DNA of 64,000 nucleotides, from assembly GCF_033118175.1 (NCBI RefSeq), contig NC_083697.1, positions 28,866,001-28,930,000 of the forward strand, written 5' to 3'. Within the stretch, counting starts at the first letter, position 1; each line of letters starts with the position of its first letter. This document shows, in pieces, positions 11,863 through 22,099 of this stretch. The notes under the pieces were generated by a model that saw nothing but the letters and a program-made list of their open reading frames with translations, was not told where the DNA came from and did not search any database. The DNA comes from Dama dama. Its lineage: Eukaryota > Chordata > Mammalia > Artiodactyla > Cervidae. The translations under genes were made by a program, and so were the position numbers.

Positions 11863-12090
11863 GGCTTCCCAGGTGGCTCGGTGGGTAAAGAATCTACCTG
11901 CAATGCCCGAGACACAGGAGACTCGGGTTTGATCCCAGAGTCAGGAAGATCCCCTGGAGGAGGCCATGGCAACCCACTCCAGTATTCTTGCCTGGAGAAT
12001 CTCATGAACAGAGGAGCCTGGCAGGCTACAGTCCATAGGGTCACAAAGAGTTGAACACAACTCAAATGACTTAGCGCGCACACACATGTA
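11863..12090 (+). mobile_element. Bov-tA SINE
   Basis: Full-length ruminant tRNA-derived SINE. It has the head 'gggcttcccaggtggctc', the internal 'gatcccctggagg' and 'tattcttgcctgg', and the tail 'caaagagttgaacacaactc'. Its tail ends in a CA-rich tract. Confidence 0.9.
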
Positions 12091-12091
12091 T

Positions 12092-12272
12092 TAACTTATT
12101 TAACTCAACCAATTATATGAAATAGGTTCCTTTTATCCCTATTTTTACAGTTGAAAAATCAAATACTTTTGCTAAGGTTTCATACCTAGTTAGTAGTAGA
12201 GGAATCAGGATTCAAATTCAGTTGATTTGCCTCTGATATCCATGCTCTTAATCGCTCCACTAAACTATCCAA
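12092..12272 (+). repeat. MIR fragment
   Basis: It has the MIR order: 'cctatttttacagttgaaaa', 'gctaaggtttcatacctagt', 'ggattcaaattcag', 'ccatgctcttaatcgctcc'. Confidence 0.7.
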
Positions 12273-12289
12273 TGTAATGAAAAGGAGAA

Positions 12290-13470
12290 GGATTTAAGAG
12301 ATTTTAGAAGATAGGGTCAATAGGATGTGCTTACAGATAATACATGCAGGTCAAATGGGAGGAAAACTGCGATAGCTCTGAGTTTTCTAGTCTGAGTAAT
12401 TCGAATGGTAACATCATAACTGAGAAAGAATCTGTGGAAACACGATGAGTTCAGTTTTCGTCGTGTTAATCATAATAGGCTCTATGAGACCATGTGGCAG
12501 TGACTAATATTCAATTGGAAATTCAAGCCCAATGTTCTGAGAGACATAGGATTGGTGATCTAAATCAAGAGATAACTGCGAAGATGTGGTGGTGGTTGTC
12601 ATGAGTGTGTTTCTAAAACATTAGTGACCAAAGAGAGTTGGAAGAGAAGAGAACCAAGAACAGAAATTTGATGAGCAACTATTTCTGGAGTTGGTGTGTG
12701 TGGGTGTGTGTGTGTGTATAGCAAGAGAGAGGGGAGAAAGACAGAGACACTTAAAGACTCCTCGGGTGCCACTGAAGGTAGGAAGAAGGCTTGGAAAACC
12801 AGAGAAGAGAGAGTTTTAAGGGTCAGAGAGTGTTTAACAGTGTAAGATACTGCAGACAGTTTCTAAAAGGTCAGAAAAAGAAGAAACTGTTTACTGGGGA
12901 ATTATGAAATTCCAAGCATGACTTTAGGGGATGCTTATGCAGCTAAGGAAAGAAACCTCCTTGCATTCTGTTTGGAAGAAAAGGAGAGCTCATTATAATA
13001 TTCTCAAGATGGCGCTGATACCAGTGGCTATGGTCTAGGCTACTCTAAAGTTTCAATATAATCATGAGAGTCGGGAACCAGGTTATAGGGGGCTGACAAG
13101 GGAGTGGGAAATGGAGACAGGGGAACAATAAATGCAAAAGAATTTGGAGTGAAGAGAAAGAAGCGAGGAAAGAGAAGCTGGTGTCATCCTTCATGTACCT
13201 GACTAATATTTATGGAGTGCCATGGTTAAAGGAAGTTTGGAAGGGTTGAGAAATAGTTTAATGAGTTATAGAGTTAAAAAAAAAAAAAAAAAAAAAAAGC
13301 AGTATGAAGGAGCAAGGTGCTAGAAGAAAAGGGAAGTGGGATGTGTGGAGGCTATAGTCTAGGTGAAGGAATTTCAGGGGACAGGTCTTCCTGTATGAAC
13401 AGTGAGGAGGAAGCCTGAGGAGAAGAGAAACTCTCAGGAAGAGGAGATTAGGCTCTAACTGTCAGTCAAA
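12290..13470 (-). repeat. Probable L2 fragment, antisense, with simple repeats
   Basis: Blocks such as 'gatgagttcagttttcg' and 'ggattggtgatctaaatc' resemble the L2 reverse-transcriptase 3' region in reverse. A (GT)n tract lies at about 12693-12718 and a 23-base A run at 13276-13298. The edges are approximate. Confidence 0.45.
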
Positions 13471-13489
13471 ATGCACGCAGTCAAAAATA

Positions 13490-13882
13490 ACTATTAGAGA
13501 CTGTGTTTTTGGTTAGGGCTGCCATATAATATGTTCCTTAAATAACAGAAATTAATTTTTCTCCTGATTCTGGAGGTTACAAATCCAAAAATAAGGTACC
13601 TGCTGGGTTGATTCTTTCGAAGGCCTCTCTCCTTGGTTTATAGAGAACTTTCTTTCCCCTGTGTCTTCACATGGGTCCCTCAGTATGTCTGTGTTCTAAT
13701 CTCTCCTTATTGTAAGGACACCAGTCATATCGGATCAGGGTCCATTCCAGCTACCTCATTTAAACTTCGTTGGCTCTTTAAAGACTTTCCCAAACACAGT
13801 CACATTCTGAGCTACTGGAGGTTAAGACATCAACATACAAGTTATGGGGGTGGGCAGGAGATACAATTCAACCCATAACAGA
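13490..13882. repeat. Old interspersed repeat block
   Basis: The run 'ggttagggctgccatata', 'gattctggaggttacaaatc', 'tcttcacatgggtccctc', 'aaggacaccagtcatat' and 'caattcaacccataaca' is a very common mammalian repeat pattern. I recognise the pattern but am not certain which named family it belongs to. Confidence 0.55.
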
Positions 13883-14180
13883 AATATCTTCTACTGACCT
13901 TCATGAAGACACAGAACTAGAGGAAACAAATCATCCCAGTTTGCCCAGTACCATCTTGGTTTTAGCACAGAAAGCACTTTGTTCAGGAACCCCTCAGTCT
14001 CCAGTAAACCAGGGTGATTGGTCAGGCCACCTGAAAGCAAACAAAACTGGTTGGAATAAAATCAGATTGGCTGATTTGAGACTGCTCCCAGTTACTTGTT
14101 TATATGGAGAGGGTTTCTGTCTTCTGGAAGGTTCTATATCTGGCTATCAAAGCTACTCATAAATAATGACCTGCTGCTTT

Positions 14181-14211
<31 letters not shown>

Positions 14212-15459
14212 CTTTAATAGGATAAATATGCGTTTGAATGCATATGTCTCCTGACAAGTTTTTATAGCAATCTGAAAGATATTGTCATAATAATACCCAT
14301 TATAACAGATCAACATTCATCACATTGGCAGCAAGACTTAAAAAACAACAACAACAACAACAAAAAAAAACATTGGTGTTAGGACTTGTTGAATTACAGA
14401 TTCAAACAATACTGCTTCTCTGTTGACAATTTCACTGTATCAACAATTTTTTTTTCAACAATTATTTTTAAGTTTTAGATTCAGTATGCTTTAGAATTAC
14501 ATTCTTTTCATTAAAGAAATTGTTATAGCAGCACTTACATAATCTTAACATCTAAACTTTTCTGACAGTGTGTGCCCACATGGTCACAGGTAGATGTCAT
14601 TAGAAGTGCTAAAGTAGGGGAACCTTGAAGAGAGGTTGGACTGAGACTATCAGCAGCTAACCCTGGTGGTCCTGAAGTTATAGGGCAGTGAGACCCCCAG
14701 GTCTTGAGTAGAAAGGGGCTGCTCTAGGCTGTGTGGTGGCCAAGTCCTACTTACTTTCTCATTGGAATCTTTTCTGAACCCCAAAGTTGCCTAAGATACT
14801 CCTCTTATTTGCTTCTTTAGTTCCAGGTCATTGCATTTAGCTCATTGTATTGAATTGTATGATATCAAGTAAATGGTTTTTGAGTCAATGTTTAATTTTA
14901 AATAAAAAAAATGTGAAAATTTCAAAATTTGTCATAGAATGTAAAGTATATAAAAGGAAAATCAATGTTAATAAATATAACTAGTTGAACTTACTCTATA
15001 TAGCAGTTTGTATGGACAGAAAACAGATGGCACCATCTGCAAGTCATTAATAAGACTTTGCTGAAAGAATTAATTTCAGGGGTGGGAGCAGAGTTAAGGA
15101 TGGCATCCCGGGGCTAACAAGGACAGGGGGTCTTTACCACTCCCAGGCCTGAAGGGGCATGGAGGGAGAGCAGTGCCTGGAGCCAAAGAAGAGCTTGTAG
15201 CTACAGGAGAAGTTTTGGAAAAGGGCAGGGCACTTCACTAGAGAAATCAGCTAGACAGGTCCCCCCATGGCCAGGAGACTACATTCTCCCACCCCTCTCT
15301 CCACCATTTACGCCTCCAGTGTTTTCCATTAGGAGGACCCACTGGGAGCCAGAATCCCAAAGTAGGATGGAAAGAAGCAGAGAGTGGAACTGGAGAGCAA
15401 GTGCGGAGTGACAAAATGCAAATCCCAAATAACTAGTGTTCTCAAAGAATTTAGGGACT
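13883..15459. other. Unique DNA with simple repeats
   Basis: (TA)n lies at 14180-14211 and (CAA)n then A-rich at 14344-14370. No exon is recognised; 14560-15300 is moderately GC-rich but without a good frame. Confidence 0.45.
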
Positions 15460-15690
15460 TCCCTCGTGTTCCAATGGTTGAGACTCCACGCTTCCAGTAC
15501 AGGGGGCCCAGATTTGAGCCCTGGTCAGGGAACTGGATCCCACATACCACAACTGGGAGTTCCCAGGCTGCACCTAGGAGTTCACCTGCTGCAACTGAAA
15601 GATCGCACATGCAGCAAAGACCCCGAGTACTGCAACTAGGACCCAGAGCAGCCAAATAAGCAAGTAAATAAATATTTTTTAAATAAAAAA
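15460..15690 (+). mobile_element. CHR-2-type SINE
   Basis: 'gggacttccctcgtgttcca' head, 'ctggtcagggaactggatcc' middle, repeated 'gagttc...ctgcaac' units, and the tail 'cagagcagccaaataagcaa' with an A-rich end. Open frames here on both strands are SINE translation. Confidence 0.8.
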
Positions 15691-16084
15691 ATTAAACTGG
15701 TCAGTTTCTAGAGGTGCATGCAGGCTCCTTCTGTAGCGAATCCATCCTGACAGGGACAGAGAGAGGCTGTGGGGCATAGCATGATGCATTGCCTGTTTAT
15801 AGGGTGGAAATGCTATAAAGAACACATTGCCATCCTTGTCATAGAGTGGGACCTTAAGCACTCAGCAATCTAGTTCTTTTTAAAAGCTTGTTAGAAGGAC
15901 ATTATAAACAGGGAAGAGCATCTACTCTGGAGGACATGGGTGCTATTTACTCCATTTTAAATTCTATTCTTACATCAAACTGGATCAGCAGAAGGCCTCC
16001 TGAATACCAGATTACATTAGTCCATAGAAGAACAATTTTTGGTGATTTGAACCTAAACTGTTTCTAAAGATTTTTATCTACCTG
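15691..16084. other. Unique DNA, nothing recognised
   Basis: No repeat or frame of note. Confidence 0.4.
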
Positions 16085-16480
16085 GTTAGATCAAGTCGTA
16101 TCTCAGTTGAAAATCTTCCAGTGGCTCCTTTGGTGACAGCACAAATCCCAGAGTCCTTACAGTGATCATCCCCTACAGCTCTGCTGGTTCCTCTCGCTGG
16201 CCCAGGAAAGGCTGTCTTGTTCCTTGAACACCTCAAGCAGACTCCCCTACTGCCCCAGAGCTTAGGCAAATGATCTTTTGCATGCTTGGAACACCCTTGG
16301 GTATCCACATGGTTCACTCCCTCACTTCCTTCAAGCCTCTGCTCAAATGTCACCTTATAAAATAGCAACACTGCTTCTTCAACCTCTGGAATGGAGATAC
16401 AATTCTACCTAAGTTAGTACCACTGCCAAGTTGAGTCACTCTTTTTCTCATTTGTGCCATCTGGCTATACTCAAGTAGCA
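16085..16480 (+). repeat. L2 3' region
   Basis: It carries the L2 3' order: 'atcttccagtggctcc', 'cttggaacacccttgggt', 'ttcactccctcacttccttc', 'ctgctcaaatgtcacctt'. Minus-strand frames at 16078-16371 are shadows of this. Confidence 0.75.
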
Positions 16481-16599
16481 AATCATATAATTCAGAATTA
16501 CCTTTATTACCATTTGATTGTAAATATTTGTATTTTGTCATTGTCTTAAGAGACTATTTCACTGCATATGTAATTTAGATTAGGAGTTACTTTCTCTTT

Positions 16600-17640
16600 A
16601 CACATTAAAGGTTTTATTCCGCTTTTGCTTCATTCTTGCTTTTTCAGAAGTCAGCTTGGATCAGTCTAATTGCTGCTTTTCTGATTTCTTTGTTTTTTCC
16701 AGTTTCCTTGTGACAAATGTAGATGTGGTCTACTTTTATATGCCTTACTTGGATTTTGCTTGGTTTTGTTTTTTAAATAGGACTGCCTGGATCTCAGGAT
16801 TTAATATCTGAGTAAATATTTAATATCTTTCAATAATTCTAGAAAATTCTGACTCCATTATCTTTTGCAACATTGTCTCTCCTCCATTTTCTCTAGTCTC
16901 TTCTTTTGGAAAATTTAATTAAGCATGTGTTAGATTTTATTTTTCTAACTTCTGTAACTCAGTATCTCTTCATCTTTGAATTGAATTCTGGGTAATTTCT
17001 TTACATTTATCTTCATGTTCACAAATTCTCTGCTCAACTATATCTCCTATGATATTAAATATATCAACTGAGTTTTAAATAATAAATTATATTTCTTGAA
17101 ATTTTATTTTAATAAATTCTTTGAAGGCTGAATTGAAGCTGAGTACTCCAAAGAGTTATTTGTTTCTATTAACTTGGTAACACTTAAAATTCCCTACTCA
17201 AGTATTCTTGACCACCAACCACCTACAGTGTGAGTGGTTATGAATTTTCAGGAGAGAATTCTTTTCTTTTTACACAGTGACAAAGACTAGACCAGGCAAT
17301 TCTTCAGCTGTTCCCTCCTGCTTTCAGTTTAAGAAATGTATGAATTCCTGACTTTCACAAAACTTCAGCAATGCATTGCTTTTTAAAATATGTTAGCCAG
17401 CATATCATTGTTATTTCCATCACTTATTTCATTTTGGTTACTTCAATCAGGAAGAGCAACATGTAGCTATTACACACTTTAAAGTGATTTTCTGCTCTAG
17501 TTATGGCATCTATCATGTATTTAATTGTTAATTTTTGAACCTTTAATTATATCTTCAATAATTTATTACTTAAAAAAAAATTTCACCTGACTCTTTCAAC
17601 AGTTCTATTTCAACGAAACAACGGTTTGAAGCTTTATCTT
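16600..17640 (-). repeat. Old L1 (L1M/HAL1-like) fragment, antisense
   Basis: 'gggtaatttctttacatttat', 'ttcacaaattctctgctcaa' and 'ttctatttcaacg' resemble the antisense of an old L1/HAL1. It is diverged and has no open frame. Confidence 0.5.
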
Positions 17641-18107
17641 GGTTTTTCTTCTCTAGCTTGCTGGTACTACTAGGGCAAGATCTTATTTTCCATTTCCTGC
17701 TCAGTCCTTATCCTCTGCATGAACTGACCTATAATTACAGGTCAAATGATTAGGGTCTTTTGTACAGTGGCAGATTGACAAAGGGTAAATCTTCCGCTCT
17801 TGTGGGCTGGTGGTGAACCCATTGGCCACCTGTTAACATCTAGCTGAAGCTTTGGAAAGAAGTCTCTCTTCTCCCAGATCTCCCTGGGCAAAAGCCATGA
17901 CTCTTTCCTAGCCTCAGGGGCTAGGAGCAACTCATCTCATGGGTGTAGCTCTCCTCCACAAAATTTGTCATCAACTGGGTTAATTTTACCTTCACAAAAG
18001 CAAACAAACATGTAAGTACATGTAGCTCTTTCCTAGAGGGACTCATAGGTTTCACCCTATGGTCTTTCATTGGAAACCATGAAACTGGGAACTTGTCTTT
18101 ATGCATG
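17641..18107. other. Unique DNA, nothing recognised
   Basis: Two short minus-strand frames (60-62 codons) have no domain signature. Confidence 0.4.
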
Positions 18108-18200
18108 CCCTAAAGAGGAGCCTGATGGGCTACAGTCCATGGGGTTGAAAAAGAGTTAGACACGACTTAGTGATTAAACAAAGCAACAACAAGAACAAAC
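18108..18200 (+). mobile_element. 5'-truncated Bov-tA SINE
   Basis: Only the 3' part is present, from 'aaagaggagcctgatgggc' to 'gacacgacttagtgattaaa', followed by a CAA-rich tail. Confidence 0.8.
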
Positions 18201-19099
18201 AGGTGAGAATGTCTTTCCTTTTAGAGACCCTGGAGCCTATGACCTCAAGGTCCCTATCCAGGTGCTCCCAGTTACCTGCTCCAATTTTTTCCTTTGGAGA
18301 AGTAGTTGAGAGAGGGCGTTGAGAGGTGAAGTTTGAGTACTTGGGCTCAGCTGCCAGTCTTTCTCGCAATGCACTTTGAATCACATGTCTCCTGCTAGTG
18401 ACAAGGAGGATTTATCTCATCTGAAAGATGTTTACTAAGAGCACCAGAGAAGCAGTTTGCTAAGGGGAAAATGGAATGCTGTTGTCAAAAGGAGGAAAAA
18501 GTTATGATGAGAGGGTATAAATACCTGATATATCTTATATTATAGGGCCTATAAACCTTACACACAGTAGATACACATATATTGAGGGATATTAAACATA
18601 TATAGGTAATTTAATTAAATAACCAAGAGCAGAATTCCATCTTATTGCATTGGTATTCATTGCTAATATGGTTCTCAAATGAGAATATGCTTATCCTGGT
18701 TAGGATGTTTTTCATTGCAAGATATAGAATCCTGACTAAAACTGATTTACCAATTATGGAATATTGTTAGGTCATGTAGTTGAAAATCCTTAGATAAGGA
18801 GGACTTCAGATTTAATGCAATCACGACTTTTCCTCCGTTCCTCTCAGAAACATTTGTTTCTGCTTTTCTGTCTCTGTGGCAACAATTTCCTCATGCTGAC
18901 TTTCTTCTTGGTCAAATGATGGCTTCCAGCTATAACATGGACAACATACTTTCTTTTTCACATTGAGCCATTGAGGTGGGTGTGGGGAGGGGGAGAGAGA
19001 AAGAGAAACATCTTATAGCTCCTTAAGATTAAATAATTTTCTCAGAAGCTTTCAGCAAGTTTTTCTTTAATTCTTATTGTCCAGAGTTAGGTAATGCAA
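18201..19099. other. Unique or unclassified AT-rich DNA
   Basis: No gene is seen. A GA-rich run sits near 18977-19010. Confidence 0.4.
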
Positions 19100-19157
19100 A
19101 TGTTTCTTTTTTAATGGCTTTACTGAGTCATAATTGATATACAATAAAATCACACAT

Positions 19158-19370
19158 GGGCTTTCCTGATGGCTTAACCCATAAAGAATCTGCCTGCAAT
19201 GCAGGAGACACAGGAGATGCAGGTTCTGTCCTGGGGTCAGGAAGATCCCCTGGAGAAGGAAATGGCAACCTGCTGCAGTGTTCTTGCCTGGAAAACCCCG
19301 TAGACAGAGGAGCCTGGTGGGCTAAAGTCCAAGGAGTCACAAAGCGTCAGACACGACTAACTACACAGGC
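19158..19370 (+). mobile_element. Bov-tA SINE inside L1
   Basis: Head 'gggctttcctgatggctta', internal 'gaagatcccctggagaag', 'ttcttgcctggaaaacc', tail 'cagacacgactaac'. It lies opposite in orientation to the host L1. Confidence 0.9.
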
Positions 19371-19458
19371 ACCTAAACCACATATATTTAAAGTATACAA
19401 TTTGATAAATTTTGACATATGTATACACTATGCAATCATCACCACAATCAAGTGGTGA

Positions 19459-19516
19459 TGATTTATCCATTTGATTTATCCATGATTTATCCATGTTTCA
19501 GATTTATCCATGTTGT
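19459..19516 (+). repeat. Iterated GATTTATCCAT motif
   Basis: Four closely spaced copies of gatttatccat, not evenly phased, sit where duplication copy 1 begins. Replication slippage is likely. Confidence 0.7.
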
Positions 19517-19641
19517 TGTGTTTATTAGTAGTTAATTTCTCTTTATAGTTGAGTAGGATTCTGTTATATGGATATACCATAACTTATTTATTCACTTCTC
19601 TGTTGATAGATATTTGGGTTGCTTCCAGTTTGGGGCTATAC
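19498..19641 (+). repeat. Duplication in L1, copy 1
   Basis: It matches 19857-20001 with only a few substitutions and a one-base indel; both end in 'gcttccagtttggggctata'. The spacing is 360 bases. Confidence 0.85.
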
Positions 19642-19856
19642 ATGTGGTGATCAAGAGTGACCATATATCAATACATCATCCCCAAATGTTTCTTCTATGA
19701 CCTTCTGTAGTCCCTCATTCCCACTCAAGCCATCCCTAAACAATCACTACTTTCTACCATGATAGATTTGTTTGAATTTTTCAGTTTTATACTCACGGGA
19801 TAGTTCAGTATGTACACTTTTAAAAATCTGGTCTTTTACATTCAGCATGATTTGCT

Positions 19857-20001
19857 TCAGATTTATCCATGTTGTCATATTTATTAGTAGTTAACTTCTC
19901 TTTATAGTTGAGTAGGATTCTGTTGTATGGATATACCATAACTTATTTCATTCACTCCTCTGTTGATAGATCTTTGGGTTGCTTCCAGTTTGGGGCTATA
20001 C
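19857..20001 (+). repeat. Duplication in L1, copy 2
   Basis: Partner of 19498-19641. The sequence on into 'caaatgaagttgctaaaaca' continues the expected antisense L1 order, so this is probably the original copy. Confidence 0.85.
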
Positions 20002-20118
20002 AAATGAAGTTGCTAAAACATTGTCTATAATTATGTGTATAGATATACACATAGTTTTTGTTTTCATGCATAAATACCCAGGAATAAAATGGCTAGAGCA
20101 TGTGTTCGGCATATGTAT

Positions 20119-20130
20119 AAAGTTTTAAGA
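20119..20130 (+). repeat. Target-site duplication, left of BovB
   Basis: aaagttttaaga, repeated exactly at 20797-20808. Confidence 0.85.
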
Positions 20131-20796
20131 TCATGGCATCTGGTCCCATCACTTCATGGCAAATACATGGGGAAACAGTGGAAGCAGTGTCAGACTTTAT
20201 ATTTTTGGGCTCCAAAATTACTGCAGATGGTGACTGCAGCCAGGAAATTAAAAGACGCTTACTCCTTGGAAGGAAAGTTATGACCAACCTAGATGGCATA
20301 TTAAAAAGCAGAGACATTACTTTGCCAACAAAGGTCCGTCTAGTCAAGGCTATGGTATTTCCAGTGGTCACACATGGATGTGAGAGTTGGACTGTGAAGA
20401 AAGCTGAGCACCGAAGAATTGATGCTTTTGAACTGTGGGGTTGGAGAAGACTTTTGAGAGTCCCTTGGACTGCAAGGAGATCCAACCAGTCCATCGTAAA
20501 GGAGATCAGTCCTGGGTGTTCATTGGAAGGACTGATGCTGAAGCTGAAACTCCAATACTTTGGCCACCTCATGCAAAGAGATGACTCTTTGGAAAAGACC
20601 CTGATGCTGGGAGGGATTAGGGGCAGGAGGAGAAGGGGACGACAGAGGATGAGATGGCTGGATGGCATCACCGACTTGATGAACATGAGTTTGAGTAAAC
20701 TCCGGGAGTTGGTGATGGACAGGAGGCCTGGCGTGCTGCGATTCATGGGGTCGCAAAGAGTCAGATACAACTGAGTGACTGAACTGAACTGAACTG
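20131..20796 (+). mobile_element. BovB (RTE) LINE, 5'-truncated 3' end
   Basis: A 666-base piece of BovB flanked by an exact 12-base target-site duplication (20119-20130, 20797-20808), which defines its ends. It contains an open frame of 213 codons (20133-20774) for the C-terminal part of the RTE reverse-transcriptase polyprotein, including the block LLRVPWTARRSNQSI and an arginine-rich GRRRRGRQRMRW segment. It lacks the catalytic reverse-transcriptase and endonuclease domains, so it cannot move itself. It ends in ACTGA repeats, as is typical of BovB. The intact frame suggests a fairly young insertion. Confidence 0.92.
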
Positions 20797-20808
20797 AAAG
20801 TTTTAAGA
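20797..20808 (+). repeat. Target-site duplication, right of BovB
   Basis: aaagttttaaga, exact copy of 20119-20130; L1 sequence resumes after it. Confidence 0.85.
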
Positions 20809-22099
20809 AGCTGCAAACTGTTCTCCCAAAAAAGTTATATTATTTTAAATTCCCATCAGCAGCTTATGAGAATTCTAGTTCAATAATACTCTTGCAACAT
20901 TTTGTATAAACTTGTTCTTTTTAGTTTTAATCATTCTAAATGTTATGTGTGGTACTATTTCATGATAATTTATTTTGCATGACTCTAAGGTCTAATTATA
21001 AAGTGTATCTTATCATATGCTTATTTTTCATTTGATGTATGTTCAAATAGTCTGTCCATTTTTACTGTGTTGCTTTTTATTATTGAATTATGAATTTGTT
21101 TTATATTCCAGATAAAAGTCTCTTATCAGATTTATGCTTTCTTTCTTTCTAGACTTGGAAGCTTATCTTTTCATCTTCTGCTGAACAGCAGAAGTTTACA
21201 ATTGCATTGAAGTCTTATTTATTTATTTACTTACTATATTGTGGCTTTAGTGTTTTGTCAAAGAACTCTTTGCTCAATTCAGACTTAGACTTTCATTTGT
21301 TTTCTTCCAGAACTTTAGTAGTGTGAGGCCTTAATTTTAGATCTGTTATTTAAGTTTCACATATAGTCCTCTTAAAAAATATATGGATACCCAATTTTTC
21401 CAGGGTCATTCATTGAAAAGACTACTTGCTCCACTGAACTGCCTTTACAACTTCTGATGTTTGCTATAGGTTTTCCAGATGTCCTCTAATACATCTTAAG
21501 AAAGTTCCTTTCTATTCCAACTTTGCTGAGCATATTTTTATAGCATGAATAAATATTGGATTTTATCAAATGCTCTTTATGAATCAATGGAGATGGTGAT
21601 TTTTTCTTTTTTAGTTTATTAATATATTGAAATACCTTGATTGATTTTTGAATGTTGAATGAACCTACATTCAAATTTCACTTATTTTATATCATCTTGT
21701 TTATATATACTGAATTCAATTTGCTAAAATTTTGTATAGAATATTAGCATTTATGCTCATTAGCAATATTGGTATACAGTTTTTCCTTTTTCTTGTAGTG
21801 TCTTCTTGTTTGGTTCTGGCTCAGGACAATGATACCAGTTTAGAATGAGTTGAAAAACATTCCCTTCTCTTTTTTTGTGTGTTTGTGTAGAATTGGTACT
21901 TCTTTTAATGCTTAATAAACTTTATCAGTCAAGACTTCTGGACCTAGAATTCTCATTTAGGAAGACTTTAAACTACATATCCAATTTCTTTAATTGATGG
22001 AGAATTCTTCAGGTTATTTATTACACTTTGATACTTAGTGTCTTGCAAAGAATTTGCCATTTCACCTAAGTTGTTAAATTTATAATCATAAAGTTGTTC

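Larger units (their letters stand above)
19100..22090 (-). mobile_element. Antisense L1 fragment(s) carrying later insertions
   Basis: The antisense L1 3' untranslated region is recognisable from 'actgagtcataattgatata' on, then 'gagtaggattctgt', 'tttgggttgcttccagtttg' and, beyond the BovB, 'ttcattgaaaagactacttg' from the ORF2 side. It is interrupted by a Bov-tA (19158-19370) and a BovB (20131-20796). It holds an internal duplication and is non-functional. Confidence 0.75.

Noticed and set aside
11563..12054. 163-codon plus-strand frame
   Set aside because: The second half is translated Bov-tA and the first half shows no domain.
20093..20770. 225-codon minus-strand frame
   Set aside because: It lies exactly antisense to the BovB reverse-transcriptase remnant; it is a shadow of that frame.
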